The notes under the pieces: model-generated
What the model was told of the DNA's origin: nothing
Databases searched by the model: none
Seen by the model: only the letters and a program-made list of their open reading frames with translations
Part shown: piece after piece, positions 48,341 to 57,947 of the stretch
Layout: each line of letters begins with the position of its first letter
Numbering within the stretch: position 1 is the first letter of the stretch
Position numbers and translations under genes: made by a program
Assembly (NCBI GenBank): GCA_024400295.1
Contig: JAKSNA010000010.1
Location: forward strand, 1 to 64,000
Direction of reading: 5' to 3'
DNA length: 64,000 nucleotides
Origin: Bacteroidales bacterium
Lineage (GTDB): Bacteria; Bacteroidota; Bacteroidia; Bacteroidales; F082

Positions 48341-49396
48341 TCACAGCTGTCTGCTTATCGACTCCTTGTGGATTGCCTCGAAGATGTCCTTCACCGCCTC
48401 CGCGCTCAGTCCGAGCCGCACACCTTTATTGATATGGTCGTCAAGCACCTGTTTCCACCTGTCCATCTGCAACACCGCCACCTTCTGCTCTTTTTTGTAT
48501 TCGCCGATCTTCTCGGAGACGTTCATCCTCTTTGCGATGAGGCTCAGTATCTCGTCGTCGATGATGTCTATTTCCTTACGGAAGATTTGCAGCCTCGTCT
48601 CGTTGCTGGCGTTTTTTATCCTCACAACCAATTGGTTGAGAAGGCTTTGCAATGCTTTCGGCGTGAGTTGCTGCCGGCTGTCGGTCAGTGCGGCGTCGGG
48701 GTTGCAGTGCGACTCGATCATGAAGCCGTCTGTGGCGAGGTCGAGGGCTTTCTGTGCGGTGTCCTGCAACAGCTCGCGGCAACCGCAGATGTGGCTTATG
48801 TCGGTGATTATCGGGATGTCGGGACGCAGCCTGTTGAGTTCTATCGGCACCTCCCAAAGCGGAGCGTTGCGGTAACGCGTGTTGTCGAACGACGCGAACC
48901 CTCTGTGTATCGCACCGAGATAGCGCAGCCCCGCACTCTCCAAACGCTCGAAGGCGCCGAGCCACAGCCTCACGTCGGGCGCGATGGGGTTCTTTACAAA
49001 CACAGGCATGTCATTGCCTCTCAAGCAGTTGGCTATCTCCTGGACCGAGAACGGGTTGACCACGGTGCGCGCCCCCACCCACAGGATGTCGATGCCGTGT
49101 TTCAGCGCGAGTTCGACATGTTCCGGCGTCGCCACCTCGGTCATCGTGAGGAAGCCGAACCGTTCTTTCGCCTCACGCATCCATTCCAAGCCGACCTCGC
49201 CGACACCTTCAAACACGTCGGGACGCGTGCGCGGCTTCCATATCCCGCCACGTAACACATTGACATTCTTAATCTTACTTAAGCCTTCCGCAGTCTCAAG
49301 CAGCTGCCGCTCCGACTCCACGCTGCACGGACCGCTGACAACAAGCAGCCGCTCCGGCTTCCTCAGCCATGCCCTTATGTCGAAATTGTCTGTCAT
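48341..49396 (-). CDS. Bifunctional DAHP synthase / chorismate mutase
   Basis: First step of the shikimate pathway fused to the branch step toward Phe and Tyr. The 351-aa protein has an N-terminal type I-beta DAHP synthase-like domain (VVSGPCSVESE at residues 19-29, RGGIWKPRTRPDVFEG, DILWVGARTVVNPF, PVFVKNPIAPD, GFMIESHCNPDAA) and a C-terminal chorismate mutase type II domain from about residue 265 (FRKEIDIIDDEILSLIAKRM then VSEKIGEYKKEQKV). This fusion is usual in Bacteroidetes, with the mutase domain probably serving feedback control. A -7 element lies just upstream (49416-49409). Confidence 0.94.
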   Translation of the reverse strand: MTDNFDIRAWLRKPERLLVVSGPCSVESERQLLETAEGLSKIKNVNVLRGGIWKPRTRPDVFEGVGEVGLEWMREAKERFGFLTMTEVATPEHVELALKHGIDILWVGARTVVNPFSVQEIANCLRGNDMPVFVKNPIAPDVRLWLGAFERLESAGLRYLGAIHRGFASFDNTRYRNAPLWEVPIELNRLRPDIPIITDISHICGCRELLQDTAQKALDLATDGFMIESHCNPDAALTDSRQQLTPKALQSLLNQLVVRIKNASNETRLQIFRKEIDIIDDEILSLIAKRMNVSEKIGEYKKEQKVAVLQMDRWKQVLDDHINKGVRLGLSAEAVKDIFEAIHKESISRQL

Positions 49397-49408
49397 TTAA
49401 AATTTTTG

Positions 49409-49416
49409 CAAATATA
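49409..49416 (-). promoter_or_regulatory. -7 promoter element for the DAHP synthase gene
   Basis: TATATTTG on the minus strand, followed by CAAAAA, about 12 bp upstream of the start codon. It is divergent from the asnS promoter. Confidence 0.55.
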
Positions 49417-49450
49417 AAAATTAAAACATCAGCATTCCGTGAAAATTTGT

Positions 49451-49458
49451 TATTTTTG
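49451..49458 (+). promoter_or_regulatory. -7 promoter element for asnS
   Basis: TATTTTTG followed by CC lies downstream of an in-frame ATG at 49439, so that ATG cannot be the start of this transcript. This supports the GTG start at 49487. Confidence 0.6.
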
Positions 49459-49486
49459 CCATTCGAAATTTAAAAATGGAAAAATC

Positions 49487-50926
49487 GTGAAACGTACAGA
49501 GATTAAAGCTGCTCTCGCAATGCAAGAGCTTGATAATGAGATAAATGTAAAAGGCTGGGTGCGTAACAAACGTGGCAGCAAGAACGTGGCGTTCATCGCC
49601 TTGAACGACGGCTCGACCATCAACAACCTTCAGTTGGTCATCGATTTGGAGAAGATCCCGGAGGAAAACCTCGCGCTGATGCACGCCGGCGCGTCGGTGT
49701 CGGCCAACGGAAAGCTTGTCCGTTCGGCGGGCAACGGCCAGAGTGTCGAACTCGCGGTGAGCAGCATCGAACTTCTCGGAGCCGCCAACCCTGATGAATA
49801 CCCGATCCAGCCGAAGAAACACTCGCTCGAATTCCTGCGCGACATCTCTCACCTGCGTTTCCGCACCAACACCTTCGGCGCGGTGTTCCGCATCCGTCAC
49901 GCCATGGTGTTCGCAATACATAACTTCTTCAACAGCAAAGGTTTCTATAACATCCACACCCCGCTCATCACCGCCTCCGACTGCGAAGGCGCGGGCGAGA
50001 TGTTCCAGGTCACGACACTCGACATGAACAACCTCCCGAAAAACGAAGAAGGCAAGATTGACTACACACAGGATTTCTTCGGCAAACAGTCGAACCTGAC
50101 TGTCAGCGGACAGCTCGAAGGCGAACTCGCCGCCACGGCTCTGTCGAAAATATACACCTTCGGCCCGACATTCCGCGCCGAGAACTCAAACACCACACGC
50201 CACCTCGCCGAGTTCTGGATGATAGAGCCGGAAATGGCATTCTACGACATCACCGACAACATGGACCTCGCGGAAGAGATGCTCAAGTACTTGATTCAGT
50301 ACGCGTTGGACAACTGCATGGACGACCTCCAGTTCCTCAGCAAACGTCTTCAGGAAGAAGAGAAGAACAAGAAAGAAGAGGAGAAGTCGATGGAACTCAT
50401 CGAGAAACTACATTTCGTGCTCGAACACGACTTCGTGCGTCTGACCTACACCGAAGCCATTGACATTCTCAGGAATTGCAACTACAATAAGAAAGGCAAG
50501 TTCCAGTATCCTGTCACAGGCTGGGGCATCGACCTTCAGTCGGAGCACGAACGTTATCTCGTCGAGAAACACTTCAAGAAGCCTGTCATCCTCACTGATT
50601 ACCCGATGGAGATCAAGGCGTTCTATATGAAACAGAACGAGGACGGCAAGACGGTCCGCGCCATGGACGTGCTGTTCCCCGGCATCGGCGAGATCATCGG
50701 CGGCTCGGAGCGTGAGACCGACATGAGCAAGCTGCTCAAGCGCATGGACGAAGTCGGCATCCCGAGAGAGTCGATGGAATGGTATCTCGACTCACGCCGT
50801 TTCGGCTCGGTGCCTCACTCAGGCTACGGCCTCGGCTTCGAACGCCTCCTGCTCTTCGTCACCGGCATGACCAACATCCGCGACGTCATCCCGTTCCCGA
50901 GAACACCTAAAAACTGTTTGTATTAG
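49487..50926 (+). CDS. asnS: Asparaginyl-tRNA synthetase
   Basis: A class IIb synthetase that charges tRNA-Asn. The 479-aa protein has an OB-fold anticodon-binding domain ([20 protein letters not shown], about residues 20-40) and the class II core: motif 1 region ([17 protein letters not shown]), motif 2 ([21 protein letters not shown]) quoted in part as [16 protein letters not shown], and motif 3 ([13 protein letters not shown]). It also has the Asn-specific insert GQLEGE. I choose the GTG at 49487 because a promoter element covers the first codons of the longer frame and family members begin close to K-R-T. A REP-like palindrome and rpoN follow. Confidence 0.95.
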   Translation: MKRTEIKAALAMQELDNEINVKGWVRNKRGSKNVAFIALNDGSTINNLQLVIDLEKIPEENLALMHAGASVSANGKLVRSAGNGQSVELAVSSIELLGAANPDEYPIQPKKHSLEFLRDISHLRFRTNTFGAVFRIRHAMVFAIHNFFNSKGFYNIHTPLITASDCEGAGEMFQVTTLDMNNLPKNEEGKIDYTQDFFGKQSNLTVSGQLEGELAATALSKIYTFGPTFRAENSNTTRHLAEFWMIEPEMAFYDITDNMDLAEEMLKYLIQYALDNCMDDLQFLSKRLQEEEKNKKEEEKSMELIEKLHFVLEHDFVRLTYTEAIDILRNCNYNKKGKFQYPVTGWGIDLQSEHERYLVEKHFKKPVILTDYPMEIKAFYMKQNEDGKTVRAMDVLFPGIGEIIGGSERETDMSKLLKRMDEVGIPRESMEWYLDSRRFGSVPHSGYGLGFERLLLFVTGMTNIRDVIPFPRTPKNCLY

Positions 50927-50930
50927 AAAC

Positions 50931-50990
50931 GTAGAGACGCACCGCAGTGCGTCTCTGTTATTAAAAGCACGTCTCTGTTATTTAAGAAGA
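50931..50990. repeat. REP-like palindrome plus half site between asnS and rpoN
   Basis: The arms AGAGACGCAC (50933-50942) and GTGCGTCTCT (50947-50956) have a CGCA loop and are preceded by GT. A further half copy (GCACGTCTCTGTTATT, about 50967-50982) follows. It belongs to the same GTAGAGACG / CGTCTC family as the elements in the RAYT gene and at 34958. Confidence 0.9.
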
Positions 50991-50991
50991 T

Positions 50992-52452
50992 ATGAGTAAA
51001 CAGGCGCTTATCCAGAAGCAGACGCAGACCCTCAACCTCACGCCGCAGCAGATTCAGCTGATGAAGCTGATAGAGGTGCCGACAATGGAACTCGCGGCGA
51101 GCATCAAGGAGGAGATGGAGTCGAACCCTGCACTCGAAGTCGATGACGATGATGACGAGAACCTCAACGACGGCGATAATGCAGAGGATTTCGACGATGA
51201 ACGCCGCGATGAGGAACAGGATGACATGTTTTCTGAAATCAGCGAGTTCTTCAACGATGACGACGAGGACGAGGCGGCGTATAAGTATTCCGCCAACAAC
51301 ACAAGCCCCGACGATGAGCGTTATGAGACACCTGTCGTGAGCGAGACGAGCTTCACCGACACACTTCTCGAACAGATCTCTTTCCGCGACATCGACGAGA
51401 GAAAACGCAAGTTGTGCGAGCTTGTCATCGGCTATCTTGATGATTCAGGCTACCTGAAGTCGGACGCCGGATGGATCGCCAACGACCTTCTTCTGTATCA
51501 GAATATTGAAGTCACTGAAGCTGAGCTGAACGAGGCTATTGACATCGTCAAAGACCTCGACCCGGCGGGCATCGGTGCCTCAAGCCTTCAGGAGTGTCTC
51601 CTCATCCAGCTGCGACGCCTTCAGGAAGAAGACGAAGGCGCCGACTACAGCAATGCCATCAACATCATTGAAAATTATTTCAACGAGCTGAGCCTCAAGC
51701 ATTACGACAAGATCACGTCGCGTTCGGGCATGAGCGGTGATGAACTGAAAGACGCCCTGAAACAGATTAGGAAACTGAACCCGAAGCCAGGCGGAACGAC
51801 CTCATCTTCAACTCATAACACCAACCATGTCATTCCCGATTTCGTTGTTTATAACGATGGCGACGACCTCGAACTTTCACTGAACCGCCTCAACGAGCCG
51901 AGACTGCATATCAGCAAAGACTACCTGCAGATGCTCAAGGATTACGCCGGCAACAGAGAGGCTATGGCTTTCGTGAAGAACAAACTCGAGTCGGCGAAGA
52001 CTTTCATCGAAGCGGTGAGACAACGCAAAGGCACTCTCGAAGTGGTCATAAGAGCCATCATGGATTATCAGCGCGATTATTTCATGACGGGCGATGAGAG
52101 TAAACTCAGACCGATGATTCTCAAAGATATAGCCGACATTGTGAAGCTCGATGTCTCGACAATATCACGTGTGGCCAACAGCAAGTACGTCCAGACAGCC
52201 TACGGGACATTCCCGCTGAAGTTTTTCTTCAGCGAAGGCATCGTGAACGACGAAGGCGAGGAGGTCTCGACACGCGCCATAAAGCAAATCATAAAGGAAT
52301 GTGTTGATAATGAGGACAAGACCAACCCCTTGACCGACGACGAGCTGACGGCGGTCATCAAGGAGCGTGGCTTCACCATCGCGCGGCGCACTACCGCGAA
52401 ATACCGCGAACAGCTTGGCATTCAGGTTTCAAGACTGCGCAGGGAGATATGA
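50992..52452 (+). CDS. rpoN: RNA polymerase sigma-54 factor
   Basis: The alternative sigma factor that needs AAA enhancer-binding activators. The 486-aa protein has region I (KQTQTLNLTPQQIQLMKLIE, Gln/Leu-rich), an acidic low-complexity region II (about residues 48-95), the core-binding region (SFRDIDERKRKLCELVIGYL, PAGIGASSLQECLLIQL), the HTH segment (LDVSTISRVANSKYVQT) and the C-terminal RpoN box (ARRTTAKYREQLGI). Its stop overlaps the start of the next membrane gene (ATGA). No activator is encoded nearby. Confidence 0.97.
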   Translation: MSKQALIQKQTQTLNLTPQQIQLMKLIEVPTMELAASIKEEMESNPALEVDDDDDENLNDGDNAEDFDDERRDEEQDDMFSEISEFFNDDDEDEAAYKYSANNTSPDDERYETPVVSETSFTDTLLEQISFRDIDERKRKLCELVIGYLDDSGYLKSDAGWIANDLLLYQNIEVTEAELNEAIDIVKDLDPAGIGASSLQECLLIQLRRLQEEDEGADYSNAINIIENYFNELSLKHYDKITSRSGMSGDELKDALKQIRKLNPKPGGTTSSSTHNTNHVIPDFVVYNDGDDLELSLNRLNEPRLHISKDYLQMLKDYAGNREAMAFVKNKLESAKTFIEAVRQRKGTLEVVIRAIMDYQRDYFMTGDESKLRPMILKDIADIVKLDVSTISRVANSKYVQTAYGTFPLKFFFSEGIVNDEGEEVSTRAIKQIIKECVDNEDKTNPLTDDELTAVIKERGFTIARRTTAKYREQLGIQVSRLRREI

Positions 52453-53051
52453 GAATGTCGAAGATAATATCAGCTGTGCTTCATCCGATATTCCTGCCCA
52501 CATGGATGATGGTGGTGATGGTGCTTTCGGGCATCACCAGGTTCATGCCGGGGAATGACCTCACTTTCATCCTCTCCGCATTGGTCATGACATGCCTGTT
52601 TCCGGGTCTTGTCGTGGTGATGATGAAACGCTGGAAGATTGTCAGTTCGCTTGAACTCGATTCCCGTGACGACCGTGTCGGCCCTATATTTCTGATTGTC
52701 ATGGCGCTTTATGGTGCCACGAGGATGTTCCGCAACGTGCCGGTGCTGGCGATGTATGAGTTTTATCTGTCGGCCACCATCGTCGTCAGCGTGCTGGCGT
52801 TCATCGTCACGTTCTTCTGGAAGATCAGCCTGCATGCTCTCGGATGGGGCGGTTTCGTTGGCAGTCTCTTTATAATGACCACTATCTCGATGCACGCTTT
52901 CCTGCCGTATTTTCTGGTTAGCATCGTGCTGGCCGGCATCGCCGGTTCCGCGAGGCTCAAGGAAAAATCCCACAGCAACGCCCAGCTTTATTCGGGCTAT
53001 GCCGCAGGATTCCTCGTCGTTATGATTTTATATTTCGTCTATCTTAACTGA
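52449..53051 (+). CDS. Membrane protein coupled to rpoN (PAP2-like)
   Basis: The 200-aa integral membrane protein has about six hydrophobic helices. Two short polar segments, WKISLHALGWGGFVGS and KSHSNAQLYSGYAAG, lie at places where PAP2 phosphatases have their HxxxGxxxG catalytic pieces, and Bacteroidetes relatives are often annotated as PAP2-like. The full PAP2 signature (KxxxxxxRP, SGH) is not clear, so enzymatic activity is doubtful. It overlaps rpoN by 4 bp and is probably translated with it. Confidence 0.7.
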   Translation: MRMSKIISAVLHPIFLPTWMMVVMVLSGITRFMPGNDLTFILSALVMTCLFPGLVVVMMKRWKIVSSLELDSRDDRVGPIFLIVMALYGATRMFRNVPVLAMYEFYLSATIVVSVLAFIVTFFWKISLHALGWGGFVGSLFIMTTISMHAFLPYFLVSIVLAGIAGSARLKEKSHSNAQLYSGYAAGFLVVMILYFVYLN

Positions 53052-53055
53052 CGCG

Positions 53056-53730
53056 TCAGAATGCGCGGAGACCGATACCTATCGAGAACGGGATGATTTC
53101 CGGCCCGTAGCCTTTCTTGAACGAGCTGTTGAATTGATACTGCGCGAAGATGTTTATCGCCTTGTACGCGAGTCTCAGCGTCACTGTGTAAGAGTATTGC
53201 TCGACATTGCTTATCTTCCCGTATTTCACGGCCTGCGTGATGCCGTTGCCATCTAAGTCGCCTTTGATTTTCGACTTGGCATACATCATGATGCCGAACT
53301 TGAAGCCGGCTGAGATCTTGAACTTGTCGGCGATACGGAAGTTCAGCTCGATGGGAATATCGAAGTAGTTGATGTTCAGCTTGCTATTTTTCAGGCCGCT
53401 TTTTTCCGTGAAGAATGTGGTGTCGGCGTAAGCTCCCGCGCCGGACAGATAAGAGTTCTTCAGCTGATAGTTGTGGAATGTCATGCCCAGTCCGAACGAC
53501 ACGGTGTGCTTCGACTCGCCCATCTTGAGGTTATAGGTGAGGTAGAAGTCGCCGCCGGTGTTGATGGCACGCAGGTTGAAGTTCTCGTACTTGCCGCCGG
53601 TGTTGATGTCGGTGAAGATGTCACCGCCGAGGGTGACTTTGCCGTTGGTGCGTTCCGATATGAGCTGGGCATTGGCCGCGAATGTCATCAGGAAAAACAA
53701 TGCCGCTAAAAATGAAAAACGTTTTTTCAT
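53056..53730 (-). CDS. Outer-membrane beta-barrel protein
   Basis: A 224-aa secreted protein with a signal peptide (RFSFLAALFFLMTFAANAQ) and alternating amphipathic strands: TGGDFYLTYNLKMGESKH, VSFGLGMTFHNYQL, LNINYFDIPIELNFRIADK and AGFKFGIMMYAKSKIKGD. The last strand is typical of outer membranes (IIPFSIGIGLRAF, terminal Phe). The pattern fits the PorT-like barrel family. It is the last gene of a four-gene minus operon. No specific function is visible. Confidence 0.8.
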   Translation of the reverse strand: MKKRFSFLAALFFLMTFAANAQLISERTNGKVTLGGDIFTDINTGGKYENFNLRAINTGGDFYLTYNLKMGESKHTVSFGLGMTFHNYQLKNSYLSGAGAYADTTFFTEKSGLKNSKLNINYFDIPIELNFRIADKFKISAGFKFGIMMYAKSKIKGDLDGNGITQAVKYGKISNVEQYSYTVTLRLAYKAINIFAQYQFNSSFKKGYGPEIIPFSIGIGLRAF

Positions 53731-53747
53731 GTTATGAATGTGTTCTG

Positions 53748-54200
53748 TTATTTAGATATTTTATTCAGATATTTTTGTCTCTTGTCAAGCAGGATGTCAA
53801 TCTCCTCCATCGACAGGTCTTTGTTTTTCAGTTCGTTGTCGATGGCGTCGATGAGCGCCTGATAGTTCTCGCCTGTATGCAGCGACTCAAAGGCCTTCTC
53901 CTTGGCTTCGACTTCAGAAACCCTCGGCTCATCGTCGGTGTCGGCCTCATCTCCGAGCTGTTCGCGCAGACGTTTGGTGAGCATCGCGATGAAATGCCTT
54001 GCCATGTCGTTGTTGGGAAGTCCGTACATCTCGACAGAGAACTGATCTTTAATCTGCTCATACTGTGAGAGATAAGTCTTGAGTTGTTCAAGCTGCGCCT
54101 TGTCGATGCCTGGGATGTCGTCGGGAGGATATTTCTCCATGACTTTCTTGAAAAGCCTGAACAGCTCGTCTATTTGTTTCTTTAAGTCTTCGTTTTCCAT
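53748..54200 (-). CDS. Hypothetical acidic helical protein
   Basis: A 150-aa soluble protein without signal peptide or membrane segment. It is almost entirely predicted helical and acidic, with the motifs LKKQIDELFRLFKKVMEKYP at the start, then MARHFIAMLTKRLREQLGDE and an acidic linker, and a C-terminal helical hairpin SMEEIDILLDKRQKYLN. I recognise no family. It lies between the universal stress gene (18 bp upstream) and the barrel gene (17 bp downstream) in a compact operon. Confidence 0.7.
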   Translation of the reverse strand: MENEDLKKQIDELFRLFKKVMEKYPPDDIPGIDKAQLEQLKTYLSQYEQIKDQFSVEMYGLPNNDMARHFIAMLTKRLREQLGDEADTDDEPRVSEVEAKEKAFESLHTGENYQALIDAIDNELKNKDLSMEEIDILLDKRQKYLNKISK

Positions 54201-54218
54201 GCCTTTGTCGCTGTTTTG

Positions 54219-55064
54219 TTATGACCTGTGGAAATAGAGGTCTTTCGCGTGGCAGATCAGCACGGGGTAAGGGGAGTTGTTGACAATCTGCTGGGCGAAT
54301 GACCCCGCGAAGATGTTCACCGCTGTCTTCTCCTGCTCGTCCATGATGCTGATGAGGTTCGCGTTGTTCTTTTTAGCGTACTCAATAACGCCGTCGGCCT
54401 CGTTATTGTTGTGCACCTCGTCAATAATATATTTCACGCCGTTGCTTTCGATGAACTTGACGACTTGGTTGACATAGCCGTTGACGACCTGACGCGAGTT
54501 CTCATTGTCTGACGTGTGAACTCCGACAACGTGTATCGTGGCATCGAAATACTTTGCCAGCGTGACGGTGAGTGGCATCTTTTGGCGTGTCTCGATGGTC
54601 GTGTCGATAGGCATGACGATGTTTTCTATGGTGTGGCTGATGTTTATTCCTTCACGGATGATGATTGTGGGGATGTCGAGCAGCAGTGCCATCCTGAAGG
54701 CGTTGCTTCCGATGAACTTCTCCTGGAAGCCCGAGATGCCGTGCGAGCCGATGACGAGCAGCATGGGGTTGTATTCCTTGCAGACGTTCATCATCTCTTC
54801 ATAGACGCGGCCTTTCCTGATCAGATATTTCACCTTGCCCTCGCCGACGCACGGCTCATATTGCGCCACAAGGTTGCTGAACCGTTGCTTCGCCCCGTAC
54901 TCGATGAGCGCCTGGTCGTTCTTTATGATGTCGTTGGCGTTGGCGACGCGGTTCACCCAGACCATAATCAATTCACACCCAGACTTTTCGGCTATCTGCG
55001 CCGCGTGTCTGAGGGCGTTAAGCGAGCATTCAGAGAAGTCAATGCCTACAATGATGTTATTCAT
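54219..55064 (-). CDS. Universal stress protein, tandem UspA domains
   Basis: The 281-aa protein has two UspA-type domains. The first (about residues 1-142) keeps the ATP-binding pattern (MNNIIVGIDFSECSLNALRH; VIGSHGISGFQEKFIGSNA, the G-x2-G-x9-G-S type loop). The second (about 150-281) is degenerate (no clear GxxG loop; ISIMDEQEKTAVNIFAGSFA). Tandem Usps of this kind usually bind ATP in only one half. It lies 10 bp after the SPOR-domain gene. Confidence 0.9.
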   Translation of the reverse strand: MNNIIVGIDFSECSLNALRHAAQIAEKSGCELIMVWVNRVANANDIIKNDQALIEYGAKQRFSNLVAQYEPCVGEGKVKYLIRKGRVYEEMMNVCKEYNPMLLVIGSHGISGFQEKFIGSNAFRMALLLDIPTIIIREGINISHTIENIVMPIDTTIETRQKMPLTVTLAKYFDATIHVVGVHTSDNENSRQVVNGYVNQVVKFIESNGVKYIIDEVHNNNEADGVIEYAKKNNANLISIMDEQEKTAVNIFAGSFAQQIVNNSPYPVLICHAKDLYFHRS

Positions 55065-55074
55065 AGTGTATGTT

Positions 55075-55635
55075 TTAATAGTTATATTCTTCGTAAAAAA
55101 CGCTGTCGATGCTTCTGTAGATGCTGTCGAGCATTATCGTGTCGAACATCAGCTCGTCGTCTTCGATGAAAAATTTCTTTCCCGTCGCGTCATCATTGCC
55201 GACCATATCATCGAAGACGGCGATGTCGTCAAGCGGGTTGTACGGCAGGTTAATGCGGTCGGCGGTGACGAAGGAGTTGGCGTATTCTTTCTTTATCTGC
55301 TGATATTGGTTTTCCGCCTCTAACCGCGTGCGGAAGTCGCCGATGCGCAGACGGTAATACGGCTGTCCGAAGATTAGGTAAATGGGGGTATCGGGGTATT
55401 TCTGCGAAAACGCCTCCCTGATGCTGTCGGCATGACGCACCGCATCGTTGCCGGTCTCCATGAAAATCTGCACGCGGAACCCGTCGATGGTGCTGTCGTT
55501 GGCGTATATCTGCCGCTGTTTCATCACAAGACTGTCAATCCTCGGGTCCTGCTCGACTTTGAGAAATCCGCGTTGTGCCATGCAACTCATTGATAACAAG
55601 TATAATAACGCAAATATGATAGCTTTGTTTTTCAA
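55075..55635 (-). CDS. SPOR-domain secreted protein
   Basis: SPOR domains bind denuded glycan strands of septal peptidoglycan. The 186-aa protein has a signal peptide ([16 protein letters not shown]) and a short linker. A SPOR-like domain spans about residues 48-120 ([53 protein letters not shown]). The tail is acidic ([17 protein letters not shown]). It is the first gene of the operon that continues with UspA, the helical protein and a barrel. A cell-envelope role at division or in wall maintenance is plausible. Confidence 0.83.
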   Translation of the reverse strand: MKNKAIIFALLYLLSMSCMAQRGFLKVEQDPRIDSLVMKQRQIYANDSTIDGFRVQIFMETGNDAVRHADSIREAFSQKYPDTPIYLIFGQPYYRLRIGDFRTRLEAENQYQQIKKEYANSFVTADRINLPYNPLDDIAVFDDMVGNDDATGKKFFIEDDELMFDTIMLDSIYRSIDSVFYEEYNY

Positions 55636-55691
55636 GATGTAAAAATTTCTGCTAAATTACTTAAAACTTTTCAATCTCAGGATATTTTTTG

Positions 55692-55699
55692 TACTTTTG
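55692..55699 (+). promoter_or_regulatory. -7 promoter element for ruvB
   Basis: TACTTTTG followed by TAAA, 17 bp upstream of the ruvB start. Confidence 0.55.
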
Positions 55700-55716
55700 T
55701 AAATAATTTTTTTGGT

Positions 55717-56739
55717 ATGAATGAAAATCTTGACGCATACGGCTCTTCGATGAGCAAGATTGAGAAAGAAATTGAAAAAGCGTTACGTCCTGACGCTTTT
55801 TCCAGTTTTGCCGGGCAGGAGCAGGTCGTCGCCAATCTGCGTGTCTTCGTGCGTGCCGCCGCCCAGCGCGGCGAGTCGCTCGACCACGTGCTGCTCCACG
55901 GGCCTCCGGGCCTCGGGAAGACGACGCTCTCGCATATCATCGCCAACGAACTCGGCGTGAACATGAAGATGACATCGGGGCCGGTGCTCGACAAGCCTGG
56001 AAACCTCGCCGGACTGCTCACCAGCCTCGAGAAGAACGACGTGCTCTTCATCGACGAGATACACCGCCTCAGCCCTGTCGTGGAAGAGTATCTATACTCC
56101 GCGATGGAGGATTTCCGCATCGACATCATGATTGAGTCGGGACCTAATGCGAGAAGCGTGCAGATCGCGCTGAATCCTTTCACGCTGATAGGTGCCACGA
56201 CGCGGTCAGGGCTGCTCACCGCACCTCTGCGCTCGCGTTTCGGCATCAACCTGCGACTGGAATATTACGACGCAAAGACACTCTCCAACATTATTAAACG
56301 CTCGGCGGCGATACTCAAGGTGCCGATCGATGATGAGGCCGCCTTCGAGATAGCACGCCGCAGCCGCGGCACACCGCGTATCGCCAACCTGCTGCTGCGC
56401 CGAGTGCGCGACTTCGCACAGATACAAGGCGACGGGAAAATCACCATCGACATAGCCAAAGTCGGACTGAAAGCCCTCAACGTTGACCAGCACGGTCTCG
56501 ATGACATGGACAACCGCATACTGCTGACAATCATCGACAAGTTCAATGGCGGGCCTGTCGGCGTGAACACCATAGCCACAGCGGTGGGAGAGGAGGCCGG
56601 CACCATCGAGGAGGTCTGCGAACCGTTCCTCATCCAGGAAGGATACCTCATGCGGACACCTCGCGGACGTGTGGTCACCGACATGGCATACAAACATCTG
56701 GGGAGGTTCAAGGGCGGCGACCAGGGGACGCTTTTTTAG
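55717..56739 (+). CDS. ruvB: Holliday junction branch migration helicase RuvB
   Basis: RuvB is the AAA+ motor that drives branch migration of Holliday junctions with RuvA. The 340-aa product has the typical start ([15 protein letters not shown]), Walker A ([11 protein letters not shown], residues 61-71), Walker B ([18 protein letters not shown]), sensor 1 ([20 protein letters not shown], including the Arg finger region) and a winged-helix C-terminal domain ([15 protein letters not shown]). It is a single gene with its own promoter. ruvA and ruvC are not in the window. Confidence 0.98.
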   Translation: MNENLDAYGSSMSKIEKEIEKALRPDAFSSFAGQEQVVANLRVFVRAAAQRGESLDHVLLHGPPGLGKTTLSHIIANELGVNMKMTSGPVLDKPGNLAGLLTSLEKNDVLFIDEIHRLSPVVEEYLYSAMEDFRIDIMIESGPNARSVQIALNPFTLIGATTRSGLLTAPLRSRFGINLRLEYYDAKTLSNIIKRSAAILKVPIDDEAAFEIARRSRGTPRIANLLLRRVRDFAQIQGDGKITIDIAKVGLKALNVDQHGLDDMDNRILLTIIDKFNGGPVGVNTIATAVGEEAGTIEEVCEPFLIQEGYLMRTPRGRVVTDMAYKHLGRFKGGDQGTLF

Positions 56740-56762
56740 TTAAAAGTTAAAAGAGGAAAGTT

Positions 56763-56862
56763 AAAAGAGAGTTGAGTGTTGAGTGTTAAAAAAATTGAGA
56801 GTGGGGTCTTATGAAAATTGACTCCACTCTCAACTCTTATAACTCCACACTCAAATCAAAGC
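56763..56862. repeat. GAGTTGAG/CTCAACTC repeat and hairpin between ruvB and the yitT gene
   Basis: Repeats of GAGTTGAGTGTT precede a 14-bp hairpin (56795-56808 with 56820-56833, one G-T pair). ACTCCACTCTCAACTC and ACTCCACACTCAAATC follow. The hairpin separates convergent genes. The ACTCCACTCTCAAC core equals that of the 10448-10503 tandem repeat. Confidence 0.8.
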
Positions 56863-57869
56863 TTGGCCCTCTCATGTTTCGTGTGTTTCTTGTTGCTGGC
56901 CCACAGACCGTAAACCTCGCTCACATTGCCCGCCGTGATGAAGGCGTTGATGCCGTTCTCGTTGATGTGATTCATCAGGTCGGAAAACTCGTCTTTCGTC
57001 AGAAGTGCCTGAATCTCAACCTTTTTCTGATTGCTGTAACCACCGGTCACATCGTACATCGTGACACCGCGGTGCAGCTCGTTGATGATGAAATCCTGGA
57101 TGTGATGGTACTGAGGGCTGATGATGCAGACACGTTTGCGGCGGTTCATTCCGGCGGTGAAATAATCTACGACCAAACCGTTGATCCACGTGCCGATGAG
57201 ACCGATCACCACGATGTTGAACGGGTTGATGGCGAAAGCCGTGAGGCAGATTATCGTCCCGGCGACAGTCACCGAAGCGCCGATGTCGAAATGCATGTAT
57301 TTGTTCACAATCTTCGCCAGGATGTCGAGGCCGCCTGTCGAAGCATTGATTTTGAACAGCATGGCCTGCGCGAAGCTGAGGATGAGCACGAAGCATACGA
57401 GGTCGAACCACGGGTCGCCCATCAGCGAGCTGATGCCGTCCTGGAGTGCCGTATGCGACCAGCCTCCGGTGGCGGCGTCGTAAAACGCACTCTTGTCATG
57501 ATACAGCATCGTGATGACCTTCTGGTAAGGAAGGAACTTCTCAAGGATGCCGGTGAAAGGTCCGAGGATGAGAGCCGTGTAAACCGTCTTGATGCCGAAC
57601 TCCTTGCCGATGAGGAAATAAGCCAGGACAAGCAGTATCGCGTTGATCACGAATATCATGACCGACACTTCGAGATGCACGCTGAACAACGTCTCCGACA
57701 CCGTGGCAAGCACGATGGAAAGACCTGAGATCGTTCCGATAATCAGTTTGCTCGGAACAAGAAAATAATGGACGCAAATGGCCGTGAGAATCATGCCGAA
57801 CGTCATCAACAGAAATTCAACCCAGAATTTCTTCGTTTTCAGATAGTCTGTAACACTTTTAAAACTCAT
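56856..57869 (-). CDS. YitT family membrane protein with DUF2179
   Basis: The 337-aa protein has about five to six membrane helices in the first 230 residues, with the YitT-family features FLVPSKLIIGTISGLSIVL and AQAMLFKINASTGGLDILAKI. A soluble C-terminal DUF2179 domain follows (VCIISPQYHHIQDFIIN, HRGVTMYDVTGGYS, FITAGNVSEVYG). The family is widespread in bacteria and its transport role is unknown. It is monocistronic, and a minus-strand -7 element TATCTTTG lies at 57913-57906. Confidence 0.9.
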   Translation of the reverse strand: MSFKSVTDYLKTKKFWVEFLLMTFGMILTAICVHYFLVPSKLIIGTISGLSIVLATVSETLFSVHLEVSVMIFVINAILLVLAYFLIGKEFGIKTVYTALILGPFTGILEKFLPYQKVITMLYHDKSAFYDAATGGWSHTALQDGISSLMGDPWFDLVCFVLILSFAQAMLFKINASTGGLDILAKIVNKYMHFDIGASVTVAGTIICLTAFAINPFNIVVIGLIGTWINGLVVDYFTAGMNRRKRVCIISPQYHHIQDFIINELHRGVTMYDVTGGYSNQKKVEIQALLTKDEFSDLMNHINENGINAFITAGNVSEVYGLWASNKKHTKHERAKL

Positions 57870-57905
57870 ATTTTTTGATATTTTTCGTTGTCAAAAATTA
57901 AGCCG

Positions 57906-57913
57906 CAAAGATA
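57906..57913 (-). promoter_or_regulatory. -7 promoter element for the yitT-family gene
   Basis: TATCTTTG on the minus strand, followed by CGGC, 36 bp upstream of the start. It is divergent from the promoter at 57948. Confidence 0.6.
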
Positions 57914-57947
57914 GTCTAATTTTTTCATCCGTTGATTGTTTTTTTAT

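Noticed and set aside
49439..49486. An ATG start for asnS at 49439.
   Set aside because: The promoter -7 element lies downstream of it, and the extra residues do not resemble the family N-terminus.
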